DNA from: Paenibacillus sp. OVF10
GTDB taxonomy: Bacteria > Bacillota > Bacilli > Paenibacillales > Paenibacillaceae
Direction of reading: 5' to 3'
NCBI GenBank assembly: GCA_022836915.1
Contig: CP094668.1
Coordinates: 2,542,001 to 2,606,000, forward strand
DNA: 64,000 nt
A program made the position numbers and the translations under genes. Within the stretch, counting starts at the first letter, position 1. Each line of letters begins with the position of its first letter. The notes below the pieces were generated by a model that was not told the origin of the DNA, made no database searches, and saw only the letters and a list, made by a program, of their open reading frames with translations. Positions 18,084 through 28,802 of this stretch are shown here, piece after piece.

Positions 18084-18591
18084 ATGGATACTAGAATAGA
18101 GATATTAACGATGTGTATGGTATGGGACAAAATGAATGATCAAGTGTTGCTAATGAATCGGCCGGATCGCAAAGGATTTCCGGGATACATCGCTCCTGGG
18201 GGAAGGTAGACTTTCCGGAGAGTATCGTGGATGGCGCCGTGCGGGAGGTTCTGGAGGAGACGGGGCTAGTAGTTAATGAAATTACGTATAAAGGGCTTGA
18301 TGAGTTCTGTGATCCCGAACAAGGATTGCGGTACATGGTATTTAACTATTTGGCGACTTCATTCGAGGGTCAGTTATTGCAAGATCCGCCCGAAGGCGAA
18401 CTGTTATGGGTGCCTATGAAGCGGGTTTTTGAGCTGCCTATGCAGGATTGGTTTGCTGAACGTTTCCCGCGTTTTTTCCAAAAGGCACTTTTGAGCGGAG
18501 CGTGATCTGGGAGAAGTCATCCGGACGTACGTTGCAAGAGACATTTATGGTGTATAGCGATTCGGTACTTGAACAGAGTGGGACCCGATAA
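18084..18591 (+). CDS. Nudix hydrolase, MutT/8-oxo-dGTPase-like (two frame breaks)
   Basis: ATG at 18084 behind AGGAGG. The Nudix box is recovered by adding one base at 18198-18204 (GGGGGAAGG), giving GGKVDFPES then AVREVLEETGLVV, i.e. the GX5EX7REUXEEXGU signature. A second break near 18484 (CAAAAGGCAC) lets the frame continue as GTFERSVIWEKSSGRTLQETF, the common C-terminus of Firmicute 8-oxo-dGTP diphosphatase-like proteins, with stop at 18589-18591. Total about 169 residues. Family members hydrolyse nucleoside diphosphates linked to another moiety; the exact substrate is not shown. Confidence 0.8.
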
Positions 18592-18618
18592 GTTAAAACG
18601 TCAGAAGGAGGAAAAATC

Positions 18619-18984
18619 ATGGGATACCAGCATGCCCTGCAAGGATACATTGCGGCGACAAATACACATCAGTTTGATGAAGTCAGTAAATGGTTATCGC
18701 CACAAGCCGTATATTGGTTTACGGGAACGTCCTGTACTACCCCTAACGAAATTCGGGCTTATTTTGAGAACGCTTGGGAGACAGTCAAGGAAGAAGTGTA
18801 TCGTGCAGAAGATGTTAAGTGGATTACAACTAGCAAAGAGCAGGCCGTTTGTATTTATACCTACCACTGGAAGGGGATTTATCAGGGAGAGCCGGCTTAT
18901 GGCAAGGGGCGGGCCACGAATGTATTTGTTGCTGGGCTTGATGGGGAATGGAAATTAATCCATGAGCATTTAAGTTTGGGTTAG
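18619..18984 (+). CDS. NTF2-like/SnoaL-type protein (DUF4440-like)
   Basis: ATG at 18619 with AGAAGGAGG. The 121-residue protein has the cone-shaped alpha+beta barrel pattern: an N-terminal helix (ALQGYIAATNTHQFDEVSKWL), PQAVYWFTG, a middle helix (NEIRAYFENAWETV) and final strands GRATNVFVAGLDGEWKLIHEHLS. The closing HEHLS is typical of NTF2-like SnoaL_3 proteins. It could be an enzyme or a binding protein; nothing nearby specifies a substrate. Confidence 0.8.
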   Translation: MGYQHALQGYIAATNTHQFDEVSKWLSPQAVYWFTGTSCTTPNEIRAYFENAWETVKEEVYRAEDVKWITTSKEQAVCIYTYHWKGIYQGEPAYGKGRATNVFVAGLDGEWKLIHEHLSLG

Positions 18985-19227
18985 GATATAAAATAATGCC
19001 TCATAATGTATCATCCATATCTATATATTTATATCCAAATATTATGATATAATGAAGTTTACTATTTTTATAGGAGATGACTAGTCTGTGGGTAATAGTG
19101 TGTGATTAATAGATTGAGTAAACTAGTTTGGCGAAATGAAGAATGATATATTTGTGGATTTGCCATACATAGGCTTCTGCAAACAGGACGTAAATGAATA
19201 TTGTACGATGAAAAGGTGGAGATTGGC

Positions 19228-19725
19228 ATGAAATTGTCGTTCCGGATTTTGGACTGGGAAGAAGAGAGACCCTACGAACTTTTATTGTTGGCTGATCCTT
19301 CAAAAGCAATTGTAGATGAGTACCTGAGTCGGGGTGTTTGTTTTATTGCCGAGTATGAAGGAGAGATGGTTGGGGAGTTCGTATTGTTGAAGACTCGTCC
19401 GGAGACTGCGGAGATTGTTAATATTGCCGTACAGGAAGAACTGCAGGGTCAAGGTGTAGGCAAACACATGATTAAGGAAGCGATGGAAGCTGCACGTAGA
19501 CTGGGATGTCGAATTCTAGAGATTGGGACAGGCAACTCCAGCTTTCATCAATTGAAGTTATACCAACGTTGCGGTTTCCGCATTATCGGAGTTGATCGTG
19601 ACTTCTTTGTGAGGCATTATGAGGAAGAGATTATAGAGGATGGTATCCGCTGTGTGGATATGATCCGTATGGCCATAGATCTGGATGCTGTTACAGAGGA
19701 TGAAAACGAAAGGAAGAGCCCTTAA
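19228..19725 (+). CDS. GNAT-family N-acetyltransferase
   Basis: ATG at 19228 with a GGTGGAG ribosome site; an in-frame TTG at 19201 is less likely. Intact, 165 residues. The acetyl-CoA loop is EELQGQGVGKHMIKEAM, followed by CRILEIGTGNSS and LYQRCGFRIIGVDRDFF, the YncA/AAC(6')-like arrangement common in Bacillales. The next gene starts directly after the stop, implying co-expression with the Nudix hydrolase. Confidence 0.86.
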   Translation: MKLSFRILDWEEERPYELLLLADPSKAIVDEYLSRGVCFIAEYEGEMVGEFVLLKTRPETAEIVNIAVQEELQGQGVGKHMIKEAMEAARRLGCRILEIGTGNSSFHQLKLYQRCGFRIIGVDRDFFVRHYEEEIIEDGIRCVDMIRMAIDLDAVTEDENERKSP

Positions 19726-20160
19726 GTGAATCGGCATACACATATTGGGGTATATGGCTTGGTCGCTTGGGAGGACCAATTCCTGTTGATTCATAAGGCT
19801 CGCGGAGCATATCAGGGGCAATGGGATTTACCAGGCGGAAGGCTGGAATTTGGCGAGCAGCCAGAGACTGCTCTTCATCGTGAGATTGAAGAAGAGACGG
19901 GCCTGACCCATCTACAAGTGATGATTCGTTCTGCGGAGTCTACGGTACTGGAATGGGTGTATCAAGGTGAGCCGGAAGAGCTGCACCATATCGGGATGTT
20001 GTATGATGTTGTTTTGACCACAGCCAGTCAGCCGGATCATATCAAAAAAGAACCCGATGGTGAAGATTCGCTGGGCGCGGACTGGTTTACACTGGAGCAG
20101 GTTAGAGATCTTTCCTTAACGCCGTTTGCAGAGTATATGATTAACCAAAGTACATCTTGA
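19726..20160 (+). CDS. Nudix hydrolase
   Basis: GTG start at 19726 immediately after the GNAT stop. Complete Nudix box: GGRLEFGEQPETALHREIEEETGL. Length 144 residues, normal for small Nudix enzymes. HIGVYGLVAWEDQFLLIHKARG is the first beta strand pair, and LPGG precedes the box. It probably hydrolyses a nucleotide-linked pyrophosphate. No neighbouring pathway defines the substrate. Confidence 0.87.
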   Translation: MNRHTHIGVYGLVAWEDQFLLIHKARGAYQGQWDLPGGRLEFGEQPETALHREIEEETGLTHLQVMIRSAESTVLEWVYQGEPEELHHIGMLYDVVLTTASQPDHIKKEPDGEDSLGADWFTLEQVRDLSLTPFAEYMINQSTS

Positions 20161-20793
20161 TGCGCATCCTCAACTTTATTGTTAACTTAAATTTGCTGAA
20201 TCCAAAGAAGCTGCTCGGATAATTTATGTCTGGGCCAGCTTTTTCAGTTGGTCTCCTGAAGAAAACCCCAATTATTTGTTGAATGTGACGTCAAATGGTT
20301 AATGTTTAACTTGACGGTTTGTTTTTGAACATAATGGACCACAATTCAATTAAGGAGGTAAAATGGGAGATCGTATGCCTATTTTGTTGTAATTAAGTGT
20401 TCGTTGTTCTATCCGAATTGATCGATTTATTCGATTCATCTAATTTATGCATCAATTGAACTAAAAATAGGAAATGCTCCTGAGCGTAAAAGTTTATAGA
20501 ATAGATATTAGAACATGGACTTCACTTGAAGAAGAGGAGAACGTGTAACCTTCGAACGGATCAGGACAGTATTCGACATCTGTGCGACGGTATATACAAT
20601 CATTGTTTTACTTTGATTTTGAAAACGCAGACAAACCTTGACGGGAGCGTCGGACTAACGTTACTACCACCAACAGCACGATTATTGGACTTCATGAAAA
20701 ATTTCGCTTAAAATGTTGAACGAACGCAAATTACGGCTTAGTCAATGATTTCCGTCAAAAACTTATGACTAAATCAAGACGGAGGGAACGTCG
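20161..20793 (+). other. 633-base non-coding stretch upstream of odhA
   Basis: No convincing long gene. It holds a 9-residue micro-ORF (listed separately), a TGACGTCA palindrome near 20285, GTTAATGTTTAAC near 20298, and an in-frame 61-codon run at 20526 that starts at a TTG and has no family-like features. A long untranslated leader for odhA or a small RNA is possible. Confidence 0.5.
20363..20392 (+). CDS. Putative 9-residue micro-ORF / leader peptide
   Basis: ATG at 20363 encodes MGDRMPILL then TAA. A near-perfect Shine-Dalgarno, TAAGGAGGT, sits 3-4 bases upstream. The site is about 400 bases before odhA. It could be a leader peptide or a microprotein; coding status is unproven. Confidence 0.4.
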   Translation: MGDRMPILL

Positions 20794-23666
20794 ATGACGA
20801 TCGTGGAAGGCAACAAGAAGCCCTGGGAAAGTTACTATGGCCCCAATATGGGATACGTACAGGAACAATATGAATTATTCACTCAAGACCCTAGTTCGGT
20901 TATACCAGCTTATCGTGAACTATTTGAACAATGGGGTGCACCGCCAATGTCTGGCACGGATGCACGCACAAACTTGAATTCCGGCAACGCCCAATCGGCT
21001 TCCGGAAGCGTAGACATTCAACTATTACAGAAAGCGGTTACAGCGGGTAAACTGGTATGGAACATCCGTACCTATGGTCATCTTGCTGCAGATATAGATC
21101 CGCTTGGAATCAGTGAAGATACAGACACATCTTTGCTGGAACCTCAGCATTTTGAATTAAGCGAAGAAGATCTGAAAGCTTTGCCTGCTTCCCTGATCTG
21201 GGAAGGTGCAGATGGGCAGACAGCAACCGGATGGGATGCAATCCAACGTTTGCGTCAGATATACACTGGACCCATGGCCTACGAATTCAGTCATGTGCAC
21301 GAAGTTCAAGAGCGTGAGTGGCTGAATCGTCGTGCGGAATCCCGGACATCACCGGCTCCGCTTACGCCGACAGAACGTAAGGCTTTGCTGGAACGTTTGG
21401 TTGAAGTTGAGCAATTTGAAGATTATCTTCATAAAACATTTGTTGGGCAGAAACGTTTCTCCATCGAAGGTAACGATGTGCTTGTGCCGATGCTGGATGA
21501 AGCTGTTCGCATCATGGCAGAAGCCGGATCAAGCCACATTCTGATGGGTATGGCCCACCGTGGACGGTTAAATGTACTGGCTCATGTTTTGGGCAAACCG
21601 TACAGCAAAATTTTCTCTGAATTTCATCATGCTCCGAACAAAGATTTGGTTCCATCGGAAGGTTCGACTGGAATCAACTACGGTTGGACGGGGGATGTCA
21701 AATATCATATGGGTGCCAACCGTTTTGTAAAAGACGGGGAAACTGTACAGGCACGCCTTACTCTGGCGAATAACCCGAGCCATCTGGAATACGTCAATCC
21801 GGTTGTACAAGGGTTTGCACGTGCGGCTCAGGATGACCGTCGTGACCCAGGATATCCGAAGCAGGACGTGACGAAGGCAGCTACCATTTTGATGCATGGT
21901 GATGCAGCATTCCCTGGAGAAGGGATCGTTGCAGAGACACTTAACTTCAAAGCTCTGCCAGGATATCAGAATGGCGGAACCATCCATATTATTGTCAACA
22001 ATCGTCTGGGTTTCACTACAGATAGCGGTGATTCCCGTTCAACGTACTACGCAAGTGACCTTGCTAAAGGGTACGAAATTCCGATTGTACACGTGAATGC
22101 GGACAATCCGGAGGCTTGTATTGCAGCCATTCGTATGGCAGCAGAGTATCGCAATCGTTTCAAAAGGATTTCCTGATCGACTTGATTGGTTACCGTCGTT
22201 ACGGCCATAATGAAACCGATGATCCCGAAACAACTCAACCTATCGTGTATGACAAGGTGAAAAACCATCCAACGGTAAGTCACTTGTATCAGGATCAGTT
22301 GAAACAGGAATCGGTTATCGATGATGCGTCCATTACGAGCATTCGCGATGGAGTAACGAACAAATTAAAAGAAGCTTATGACCAGATGAAGAAAAACGAA
22401 GTACATGAATATTACCAACGGAAAATCAGTGAGCCGGAGGCTGTTACGATTACTCCGACTGCGGTACCACTGGAGAATCTGCGCAGCATTAATGCCGATC
22501 TGCTGAAATGGCCTGAGAACTTCAACGTGTATCCGAAGTTACAGCGGATTTTGCAACGCCGGAGCACTTCCCTGAACGAAGGGGAAAAAGTGGATTGGAG
22601 CCTTGCGGAGACACTCGCATTTGCAACCATTCTGGCAGATGGCAAGCCAATTCGGATTAGTGGACAGGATGCAGAGCGTGCAACATTCGCTCATCGGAAT
22701 CTGGTGTTGCATGATTCGGAGAATGGAGCAAAGTTCTGCCCATTACATCACTTGCCACAGGCAAGAGCATCCTTTGCAATCTATAACAGTCCGTTGTCTG
22801 AAGAATCCGTTGTTGGATTCGAATACGGATATAACGTATATTCACCCGATACATTGGTCATCTGGGAAGCTCAATTCGGTGACTTTGCCAACTGTGCACA
22901 AGTTATCTTTGACCAGTTTGTATCAGCGGGGCGTGCCAAATGGTCTCAAAAATCCAGTCTGGTCATGTTGCTTCCACATGCGAATGAGGGTCAGGGACCT
23001 GAGCATACAAGTGCTCGCCTTGAACGCTTCCTGCAGCTTTGTGCAGAAGACAACATGACGGTTGCCAACTTGTCGAGTGCATCTCAGTACTTCCACTTGT
23101 TGCGTCGACAAGCTTCGTTGACTGAAACCGAAGATGCTCGTCCACTTGTGATGATGTCACCGAAAAGTCTCATTCGGAATCCGCGTGTTGCTTCACCGGC
23201 AGTCGAATTCAGCGAAGGCAAGTTTGAGCTTGTGCTGGAGCAAGCTGGACTGGGTACACAGCCGGATCGCGTAGAGCGCATTATTTTGTGCAGTGGCAAG
23301 ATTGCCATTGACCTGGAAGATGCTTTTGAAAAAGATAAAGCAGATTGGTCATGGCTTCACATCATTCGAGTGGAACAGCTATATCCGTTCCCGGCAGAAG
23401 AGATCAAACGTATACTCGCACGTTTCAGCAATGTAAAAGAACTGGTATGGGTACAGGAAGAAAACAAAAACATGGGTGCCTGGACATACATGGAGCCTCG
23501 TCTTCGTGAAGTTGCCCCGGAAGGCACAACCGTTAGATACGAAGGTCGCCCGGAACACGCAAGTCCTTCCAGCGGTTATCAGCTTGTGCATAGTATGGAA
23601 CAGCAACAGATTATTACATCTGCGTTGAAACAAACGACGAAGAATAATATTCCACTGGGGAGGTAA
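20794..23666 (+). CDS. odhA: 2-oxoglutarate dehydrogenase E1 component (one frame break)
   Basis: ATG at 20794 after a GGAGGGAAC ribosome site. The N-terminus ([20 protein letters not shown]) matches Bacillales OdhA. Motifs include [37 protein letters not shown] (thiamine diphosphate/Mg site) and NNRLGFTT; the C-terminal half has [14 protein letters not shown] and [21 protein letters not shown]. The frame breaks at 22161 (CGTTTCAAAAGG, probably TTTCCAAAA); restored, [19 protein letters not shown] is continuous and the protein is about 957 residues. It decarboxylates 2-oxoglutarate in the TCA cycle, working with OdhB encoded 5 bases downstream. The gene is too large and conserved for the break to be real. 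Confidence 0.95.
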
Positions 23667-23671
23667 CAGCT

Positions 23672-24943
23672 GTGAGTGAAATTAAAGTACCTGCAATGGG
23701 TGAGTCAATAACTGAGGGAACTGTATCCAGATGGATGGTTAAAGAAGGGGATACCGTTAATCAGGGTGATGTGCTTCTCGAACTGGAAACGGATAAAGTA
23801 AATATTGAGATCAGCGCAGAAGAAAGTGGCGTGCTGGAGAAGATCATTCGTCAGGAAGGAGAGACGGTCGAGATCGGTGAAACGATCGGTACACTCTCAG
23901 CTGGTTCTGGAGGAGGAAGCGGTGCACCCGCTTCCGAACCAGCAGCTGAAGAGAAAAAGGCCGTTACTCCTGCACCTGAAGCTCCAACACCACCACCAGC
24001 ACCTGTTGCGGCAGCACCGGAGTCATCCGATAGTGCCAAGACGGCTTCACCGTCTGCTCGTAAGCTTGCACGTGAACGTGGTATCGAGTTGGATCAGGTT
24101 CAGAGCAAAGATCCGATTGGACGGGTATACCAGGATGATGTGAAGAGCCATAACAATCAGGCGCCTGCTCCTGCTGCTCCACCTGCGAGTAAAGCTCCAG
24201 CAGCACCAAGTGCTCCGGCAGCTGGAAGTTCTACCTATACCAAACCAGTGGAGCGTCAGCGGATGTCTCGCCGCCGTGCGACCATTGCCAAACGTCTGGT
24301 AGAGGCTCAGCAGACAGCAGCCATGTTGACTACGTTTAATGAAGTTGATATGACTGCGATCATGGATGTGCGTAAACGCCGTAAGGACAAGTTCAAAGAG
24401 AAACATGAGATCAACCTGGGCTTCATGTCCTTCTTCACCAAGGCGGTTGTGGGAGCTTTGAAAAAATTCCCTACAATTAACGCAGAGATTGATGGCGAAG
24501 ATGTTGTGCTCAAAAAGTATTATGATATCGGCATTGCCGTATCTGCGAAGGAAGGACTGGTTGTACCGGTTGTGCGTGATGCCGATCGTCTGGGCTTTGC
24601 CGAGATCGAGAAGAGCATTGCTGACCTGGCATCCAAAGCTCGTTCCAACACGCTGGCGTTATCTGATCTGCAAGGTGGAACGTTCACCATCACCAATGGT
24701 GGAACATTTGGCTCCTTGTTGTCTACGCCAATTCTGAATACACCTCAAGTGGGTATTCTGGGGATGCATAAGATCCAGCTTCGTCCAGTGGCGATTGATG
24801 CAGAGCGGATGGAGAACCGTCCAATGATGTACATCGCGTTGTCCTACGATCACCGGATTATCGACGGTAGTGAAGCTGTACGTTTCCTTGTGACCGTGAA
24901 AGAACTGCTTGAAGACCCGGAATCCCTGTTAATTGAAGGTTAA
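23672..24943 (+). CDS. odhB: 2-oxoglutarate dehydrogenase E2, dihydrolipoyl succinyltransferase
   Basis: GTG start at 23672 with GGGAGGTAA upstream. Intact, 423 residues. Lipoyl domain at about 2-78 with the lipoyl lysine in [11 protein letters not shown]; an Ala/Pro-rich flexible linker (about 85-125); a peripheral subunit-binding domain ([18 protein letters not shown]); another Ala/Pro linker; then the catalytic domain with [17 protein letters not shown] and [13 protein letters not shown], the catalytic His/Asp motif. Forms the core of the 2-oxoglutarate dehydrogenase complex. A strong terminator follows. Confidence 0.96.
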   Translation: MSEIKVPAMGESITEGTVSRWMVKEGDTVNQGDVLLELETDKVNIEISAEESGVLEKIIRQEGETVEIGETIGTLSAGSGGGSGAPASEPAAEEKKAVTPAPEAPTPPPAPVAAAPESSDSAKTASPSARKLARERGIELDQVQSKDPIGRVYQDDVKSHNNQAPAPAAPPASKAPAAPSAPAAGSSTYTKPVERQRMSRRRATIAKRLVEAQQTAAMLTTFNEVDMTAIMDVRKRRKDKFKEKHEINLGFMSFFTKAVVGALKKFPTINAEIDGEDVVLKKYYDIGIAVSAKEGLVVPVVRDADRLGFAEIEKSIADLASKARSNTLALSDLQGGTFTITNGGTFGSLLSTPILNTPQVGILGMHKIQLRPVAIDAERMENRPMMYIALSYDHRIIDGSEAVRFLVTVKELLEDPESLLIEG

Positions 24944-24990
24944 TCCATAAAGCTTGTTTATAGCTATTATTCATATCGCTTAACAAGAAT

Positions 24991-25044
24991 ACCCCTGAAC
25001 TGGAGCGCAGCGTGAGCTGCACATCCGATTCAGGGGTTTCTTTT
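24991..25044 (+). terminator. Terminator of odhAB
   Basis: ACCCCTGAA pairs with TTCAGGGGT around an inner GCAGC/GCTGC hairpin, followed by TTCTTTT. Confidence 0.85.
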
Positions 25045-25106
25045 GCTGTTGCTCTTGGTATGTTGCCTCCGACTCTATTATATAGAGTCAGCCGTCTCAG
25101 TAGGGT

Positions 25107-26057
25107 TCAACGGACTAGGGTGTGTATTCGAGCCAGGGTATTCCGCTCTAGCCAGTTCACAACGTGCTGAGCCACTTCTGTTCGGTTGATCTCATGCAGC
25201 ATTTCATGGCGTCCATCCGGATACAGGCGATACTCAATATTCTCCAGTTGAAGCTTCTTATACTGGGAGACCAGATTAAGAACGCCTTTGCCATGAAGTC
25301 CGACAGGGTCCTTCTCACCTGAGAACAGGTATACGGGTTTGTGTTTGGGTATGCGCTCCATATTGTGTGGAAGATGGACTTCAAGCAGCAATTTGAAGAA
25401 GTCGCGGAAAAAGCCTGCTGTACAGACTGCTCCGCACAGGGGATCATCAATGAATCGCTGAACCTCTTGTGAGTCCCGGGACAACCAATCAAACGGTGTC
25501 GCCGCAGGGCGGAAAGAGCGGTTGAATCCACCAAATACAATCGCGTTGAGCAACATGCTGGGATGAGTAGCCCCCTGAATGCCGCATTGCAAAAAGGCGA
25601 GCTTCTCTCCAAACCGGAGCAGACCACGTCTGCCGTTTGTCCCGGATAAAATAAAGGCATGGTACTGCTCATGACCAGCGTACATGAGATGTTGTACCAA
25701 GAATGAGCCCATGCTATGTCCCATTAGAAACAGAGGCACCCCAGGATTCTCCTTGGCGGCTACTTCGCCCAGATTAATCATATCACTCGCCATCCAGCGG
25801 AAGGCATCGATACCAGCATTACCAAGCAACTTGGCATTCTCCACAGTTTTGCCATGACCCCGATGGTCATTGGCATAAACCGCATAGCCATTTTGGGTAA
25901 GAATGCCGGCAAATTCTGCGTATCGGGCTGCCGTCTCGCCCATGCCATGTGCAATTTGCACTACACCTTTAACGTTGCATTCCGGATCGGGAAGCCAGCG
26001 GTACACATGAATACGGGTACCTTCACTAGCGACCAAGGCAAAGGTAGATTCCTGCAT
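25107..26057 (-). CDS. Alpha/beta hydrolase, monoacylglycerol lipase/lysophospholipase type
   Basis: The likely start is the ATG at 26057 (MQESTFALVASEGT); the longer GTG start at 26078 would lie on the AAGGAGG ribosome site itself. About 316 residues. Catalytic triad candidates are Ser in GHSMGS, Asp in SGEKDPVG and His in DGRHEML. VVQIAHGMGE gives the oxyanion-hole HG, and NDHRGHG is typical of the Hydrolase_4/monoglyceride lipase group. Likely cytosolic and acting on monoacylglycerols or lysophospholipids. It ends this minus-strand group, after manA. Confidence 0.88.
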   Translation of the reverse strand: MQESTFALVASEGTRIHVYRWLPDPECNVKGVVQIAHGMGETAARYAEFAGILTQNGYAVYANDHRGHGKTVENAKLLGNAGIDAFRWMASDMINLGEVAAKENPGVPLFLMGHSMGSFLVQHLMYAGHEQYHAFILSGTNGRRGLLRFGEKLAFLQCGIQGATHPSMLLNAIVFGGFNRSFRPAATPFDWLSRDSQEVQRFIDDPLCGAVCTAGFFRDFFKLLLEVHLPHNMERIPKHKPVYLFSGEKDPVGLHGKGVLNLVSQYKKLQLENIEYRLYPDGRHEMLHEINRTEVAQHVVNWLERNTLARIHTLVR

Positions 26058-26098
26058 CTCGTGTAATTCCTCCTTCACAGGTTACATATAAGCTTGAT

Positions 26099-27075
26099 TT
26101 ATGGCAGATAAGAGCGAAGAACAGTGGTATTTCCATCTAATGTATAAGAACCCAGATTGGCTGGCAAGAGATAACATTGTCCAGCTTTCAATTCAATACT
26201 GTCTGATTCAGCATGTGCCCACTCCAAAGTTCCTTCTCCTTCACAGACAACGAGAATCGTGAAGCTGTCAGGATTGGTGGAGAGTTCCCACCGTTCAGTC
26301 ACAATCCCTTTTTCCACCACAAAATAAGGGCATTCCGCAAGCTTGAGCCATTCACCAGGAGTAGCGTTATTTGTTTTCATCGTTGAGGCACCTGCGCCCT
26401 CATAGGCGGTGACATTTAAGGAGTCTTCAACATGCAACTCGCGTGGTTTTCCATCCAGCCCTGGACGATTGTAATCGTATATCCGGTACGTCGTATCCGA
26501 GTTTTGCTGAATCTCAGCAACAACGACACCTGCACAGAGCGCATGTACTGTTCCGGCAGGGATAAAGAACGTATCACCAGCTTCAACAGGTACCTGACGA
26601 AGGGTATCCATCACCGTGCCGTTTTCCAATGCTTCTTTTAATGTTGCCCGATCAACGCCTTCATTCAAGCCATAGATGATGTGTGCGCCCGGTTTTGCAT
26701 CGAGTACATACCACATTTCTGTTTTGCCAAGCTCGCCAGGAGGAAGTGCCTCATACTCGTCTGTTGGATGGACCTGAACGGACAGGTCATCGTTGCAGTC
26801 AAGCAGCTTAATCAGAAGGGGAAACGGCCGCCTTTTTCAGAGACGCCTTTGGTTCCAAGCCATTCGGTGCCCAGTTGCTCACGAACTTCATCCAGTCCTT
26901 TGCCAGCCAGTGCTCCATTTAATACCTTGGTTGTACCGTTTGGATGATCCGCAATCATCCATCCTTCTCCGATATGTCCTTCAGGGGGCGTAAGGCCGAA
27001 TTGCTCCAGCGCACGACCGCCCCACACACGTTCTTTGAATTCAGGTTGGAATTGTAATGGGTATGGCGTAGACAT
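26099..27075 (-). CDS. manA: Mannose-6-phosphate isomerase, class I (one frame break)
   Basis: ATG at 27075. The opening PYPLQFQPEFKERVWGGRAL and the zinc-site pieces QVHPTDEYE and AGTVHALCAG are those of type I phosphomannose isomerases. The frame breaks in the GGGG run at 26818-26821 (C run on the coding strand); one more base gives GRFPLLIKLLDCNDDLSVQVHP and a protein of about 325 residues, the normal Bacillus-type length. It interconverts mannose-6-phosphate and fructose-6-phosphate. It appears to be a single transcription unit with the lipase downstream. Confidence 0.92.
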
Positions 27076-27233
27076 CAGTAATCTCTCCTCTAGTATATGA
27101 AGTGGTGGATCGCTTTAATCAGTCATGGGCATGTAGTCGCCATGAGCAAACAAGTGAATACGTTTGCATATGTAGATGTAGAACACAGATCGCAGTAAGA
27201 AAAAGCCGTTAAAAGCTCGCCTTGCGATTGTGT

Positions 27234-27848
27234 CTAGTTTATTGTATTTGGTGAACAAAGGAAATTATTTTTCTCGATTCCGATCAGAAAAGGAGAAGTT
27301 TCTCGCTGCAATTGGCGATACATCACAACCTGTGCCTGTTCCACCGGAAGGGCAGAAGACCATTCCAATACGGCTGCTGCTTCCTGTTCCCCTCCGTCAT
27401 GACCGGGGTAGAGCACAACCGTAATAATTCCGCGAGGGCGTAATAAAGCGAGTGCAGCCTCAAGTGCAGCGATCGTGCTGTCTGTCTCGGTGATGATGGA
27501 GGAATCTGCACTTTCTGAAGGCAGGTACCCCAGATTGAACATAACTGCACCAACCGCACCAAGCCATGACTCAGGCACGGCTTCTGCCATTCGATCATGG
27601 CTTAGTTGAAGCATGGAGATGGAGCCAAGCTTGGCTTCGTCGTTTTGTTTTCGAATCCGGGCCTGTGCCAGCGTGAGGGCTTCACTTTGAATATCGAATC
27701 CAATGACTTGACCACGCCTGCCTACTTGTTGTGCCAAAAATAGTGTGTCTGCTCCTGTACCAACCGTTGCATCTATGGCTAAATCACCTGGCTGCAGACG
27801 GGAAGCAATCCACTGATGTGCACAGCTGAGAACCGAAAGAAAGCCCAT
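27234..27848 (-). CDS. mnmM: tRNA (mnm5s2U34)-methyltransferase
   Basis: Intact 204-residue class I SAM-dependent methyltransferase of the YtqB type. The SAM motif is AIDATVGTGADTLFLAQ, followed by VIGFDIQSEAL, AVMFNLGYLP (the motif IV equivalent NLGYLP is family-specific) and VLYPGHDGG. In B. subtilis YtqB (MnmM) methylates 5-aminomethyl uridine at the tRNA wobble position. It lies directly after the mnmL gene (stop and start adjacent), as in other Firmicutes, which supports a two-step modification role. Confidence 0.88.
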   Translation of the reverse strand: MGFLSVLSCAHQWIASRLQPGDLAIDATVGTGADTLFLAQQVGRRGQVIGFDIQSEALTLAQARIRKQNDEAKLGSISMLQLSHDRMAEAVPESWLGAVGAVMFNLGYLPSESADSSIITETDSTIAALEAALALLRPRGIITVVLYPGHDGGEQEAAAVLEWSSALPVEQAQVVMYRQLQRETSPFLIGIEKNNFLCSPNTIN

Positions 27849-28802
27849 CTATGCTCGCCTCCAATACTTACCTTGCCATGAATCCCGCTCTCGCAGCTCA
27901 CGATCAATGGAGTTCAACACTTCCCATTTGTTCATGGACCACATCGGTCCAATCAACAGATCACGCGGTGCGTCGCCTGTAAGGCGGTGAACGATCATTT
28001 CCGGTGGAAGCATCTCCAGTGTATCTACGATCAGCTTGATATACTCGTCCTGATCCAGAAAACGTAAAAGACCAGCTTCGTATTGCTTCACCATCGGCGT
28101 TTTGCGCATCAGATGCAGCAGGTGAATCTTGATTCCCTGTACATCCATATTGGCAACTGCCCGTCCAGTGTCCAGCATCATCTCATGTGTCTCTTGAGGC
28201 AGACCATATATGATATGTGTACACACTCGTATATTCCGTTTGCGCAGTTTCTCAACCGCTTCTTCATAACACTTCGTGTCGTGCGCGCGATTAATCAATG
28301 TTGATGTGGAATCATGGATGGTTTGAAGCCCCATCTCAACCCACAGGTAGGTTCGCTCGTTCAGTTCAGCCAAATAATCAACAACGTCATCTGGCAAACA
28401 GTCCGGGCGAGTGGCGATGGATAAACCAACAACACCGGGTTGCTCAAGAATTTCTTCAAAATATTCGCGCAGCTGCTCAACCGGAGCATACGTGTTCGTA
28501 TAGGCTTGGAAGTAGCCAATATAATGGGCTGTAGGCCACTTGAGGTGCTGTTTATCTCGAATTGTATTAAACTGGGTGACTAGATCTTCACGTCTGCTGC
28601 CAGCAAAATCGCCTGATCCACGCGCACTGCAGAAGGTGCAACCACCTTTGGCAATGGAACCGTCACGGTTGGGACAGGTGAATCCAGCATCCAGCATCAC
28701 TTTGAAAACCTTATTGTTAAATTGGTCTCGCATCTCATAATTCCAGGTATGGAATCGTTTATCTCCCCACAACAGAGGGGACTGTAATGCAGGTGCATTC
28801 AT
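27849..28802 (-). CDS. mnmL: Radical SAM tRNA-modification protein (TIGR01212/YtqA, MnmL)
   Basis: Intact 317 residues. Opening LWGDKRFHTWNYEMRDQFNNKVFKV is typical of TIGR01212. The iron-sulfur cluster cysteines are in CPNRDGSIAKGGCTFC, followed by YFQAYTNTYAP, SIATRPDCLPDD and WVEMGLQTIHD, all family hallmarks. YtqA is reported to process the cmnm5 side chain so that MnmM can methylate it. The adjacent mnmM start shows translational linkage. Confidence 0.88.
   Translation of the reverse strand: MNAPALQSPLLWGDKRFHTWNYEMRDQFNNKVFKVMLDAGFTCPNRDGSIAKGGCTFCSARGSGDFAGSRREDLVTQFNTIRDKQHLKWPTAHYIGYFQAYTNTYAPVEQLREYFEEILEQPGVVGLSIATRPDCLPDDVVDYLAELNERTYLWVEMGLQTIHDSTSTLINRAHDTKCYEEAVEKLRKRNIRVCTHIIYGLPQETHEMMLDTGRAVANMDVQGIKIHLLHLMRKTPMVKQYEAGLLRFLDQDEYIKLIVDTLEMLPPEMIVHRLTGDAPRDLLIGPMWSMNKWEVLNSIDRELRERDSWQGKYWRRA

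Noticed and set aside
20526..20711. 61-codon frame upstream of odhA
   Set aside because: TTG start, no ribosome site, composition not protein-like.
26058..26078. Upstream GTG start for the lipase gene
   Set aside because: It would overlap the AAGGAGG ribosome site that serves ATG 26057.
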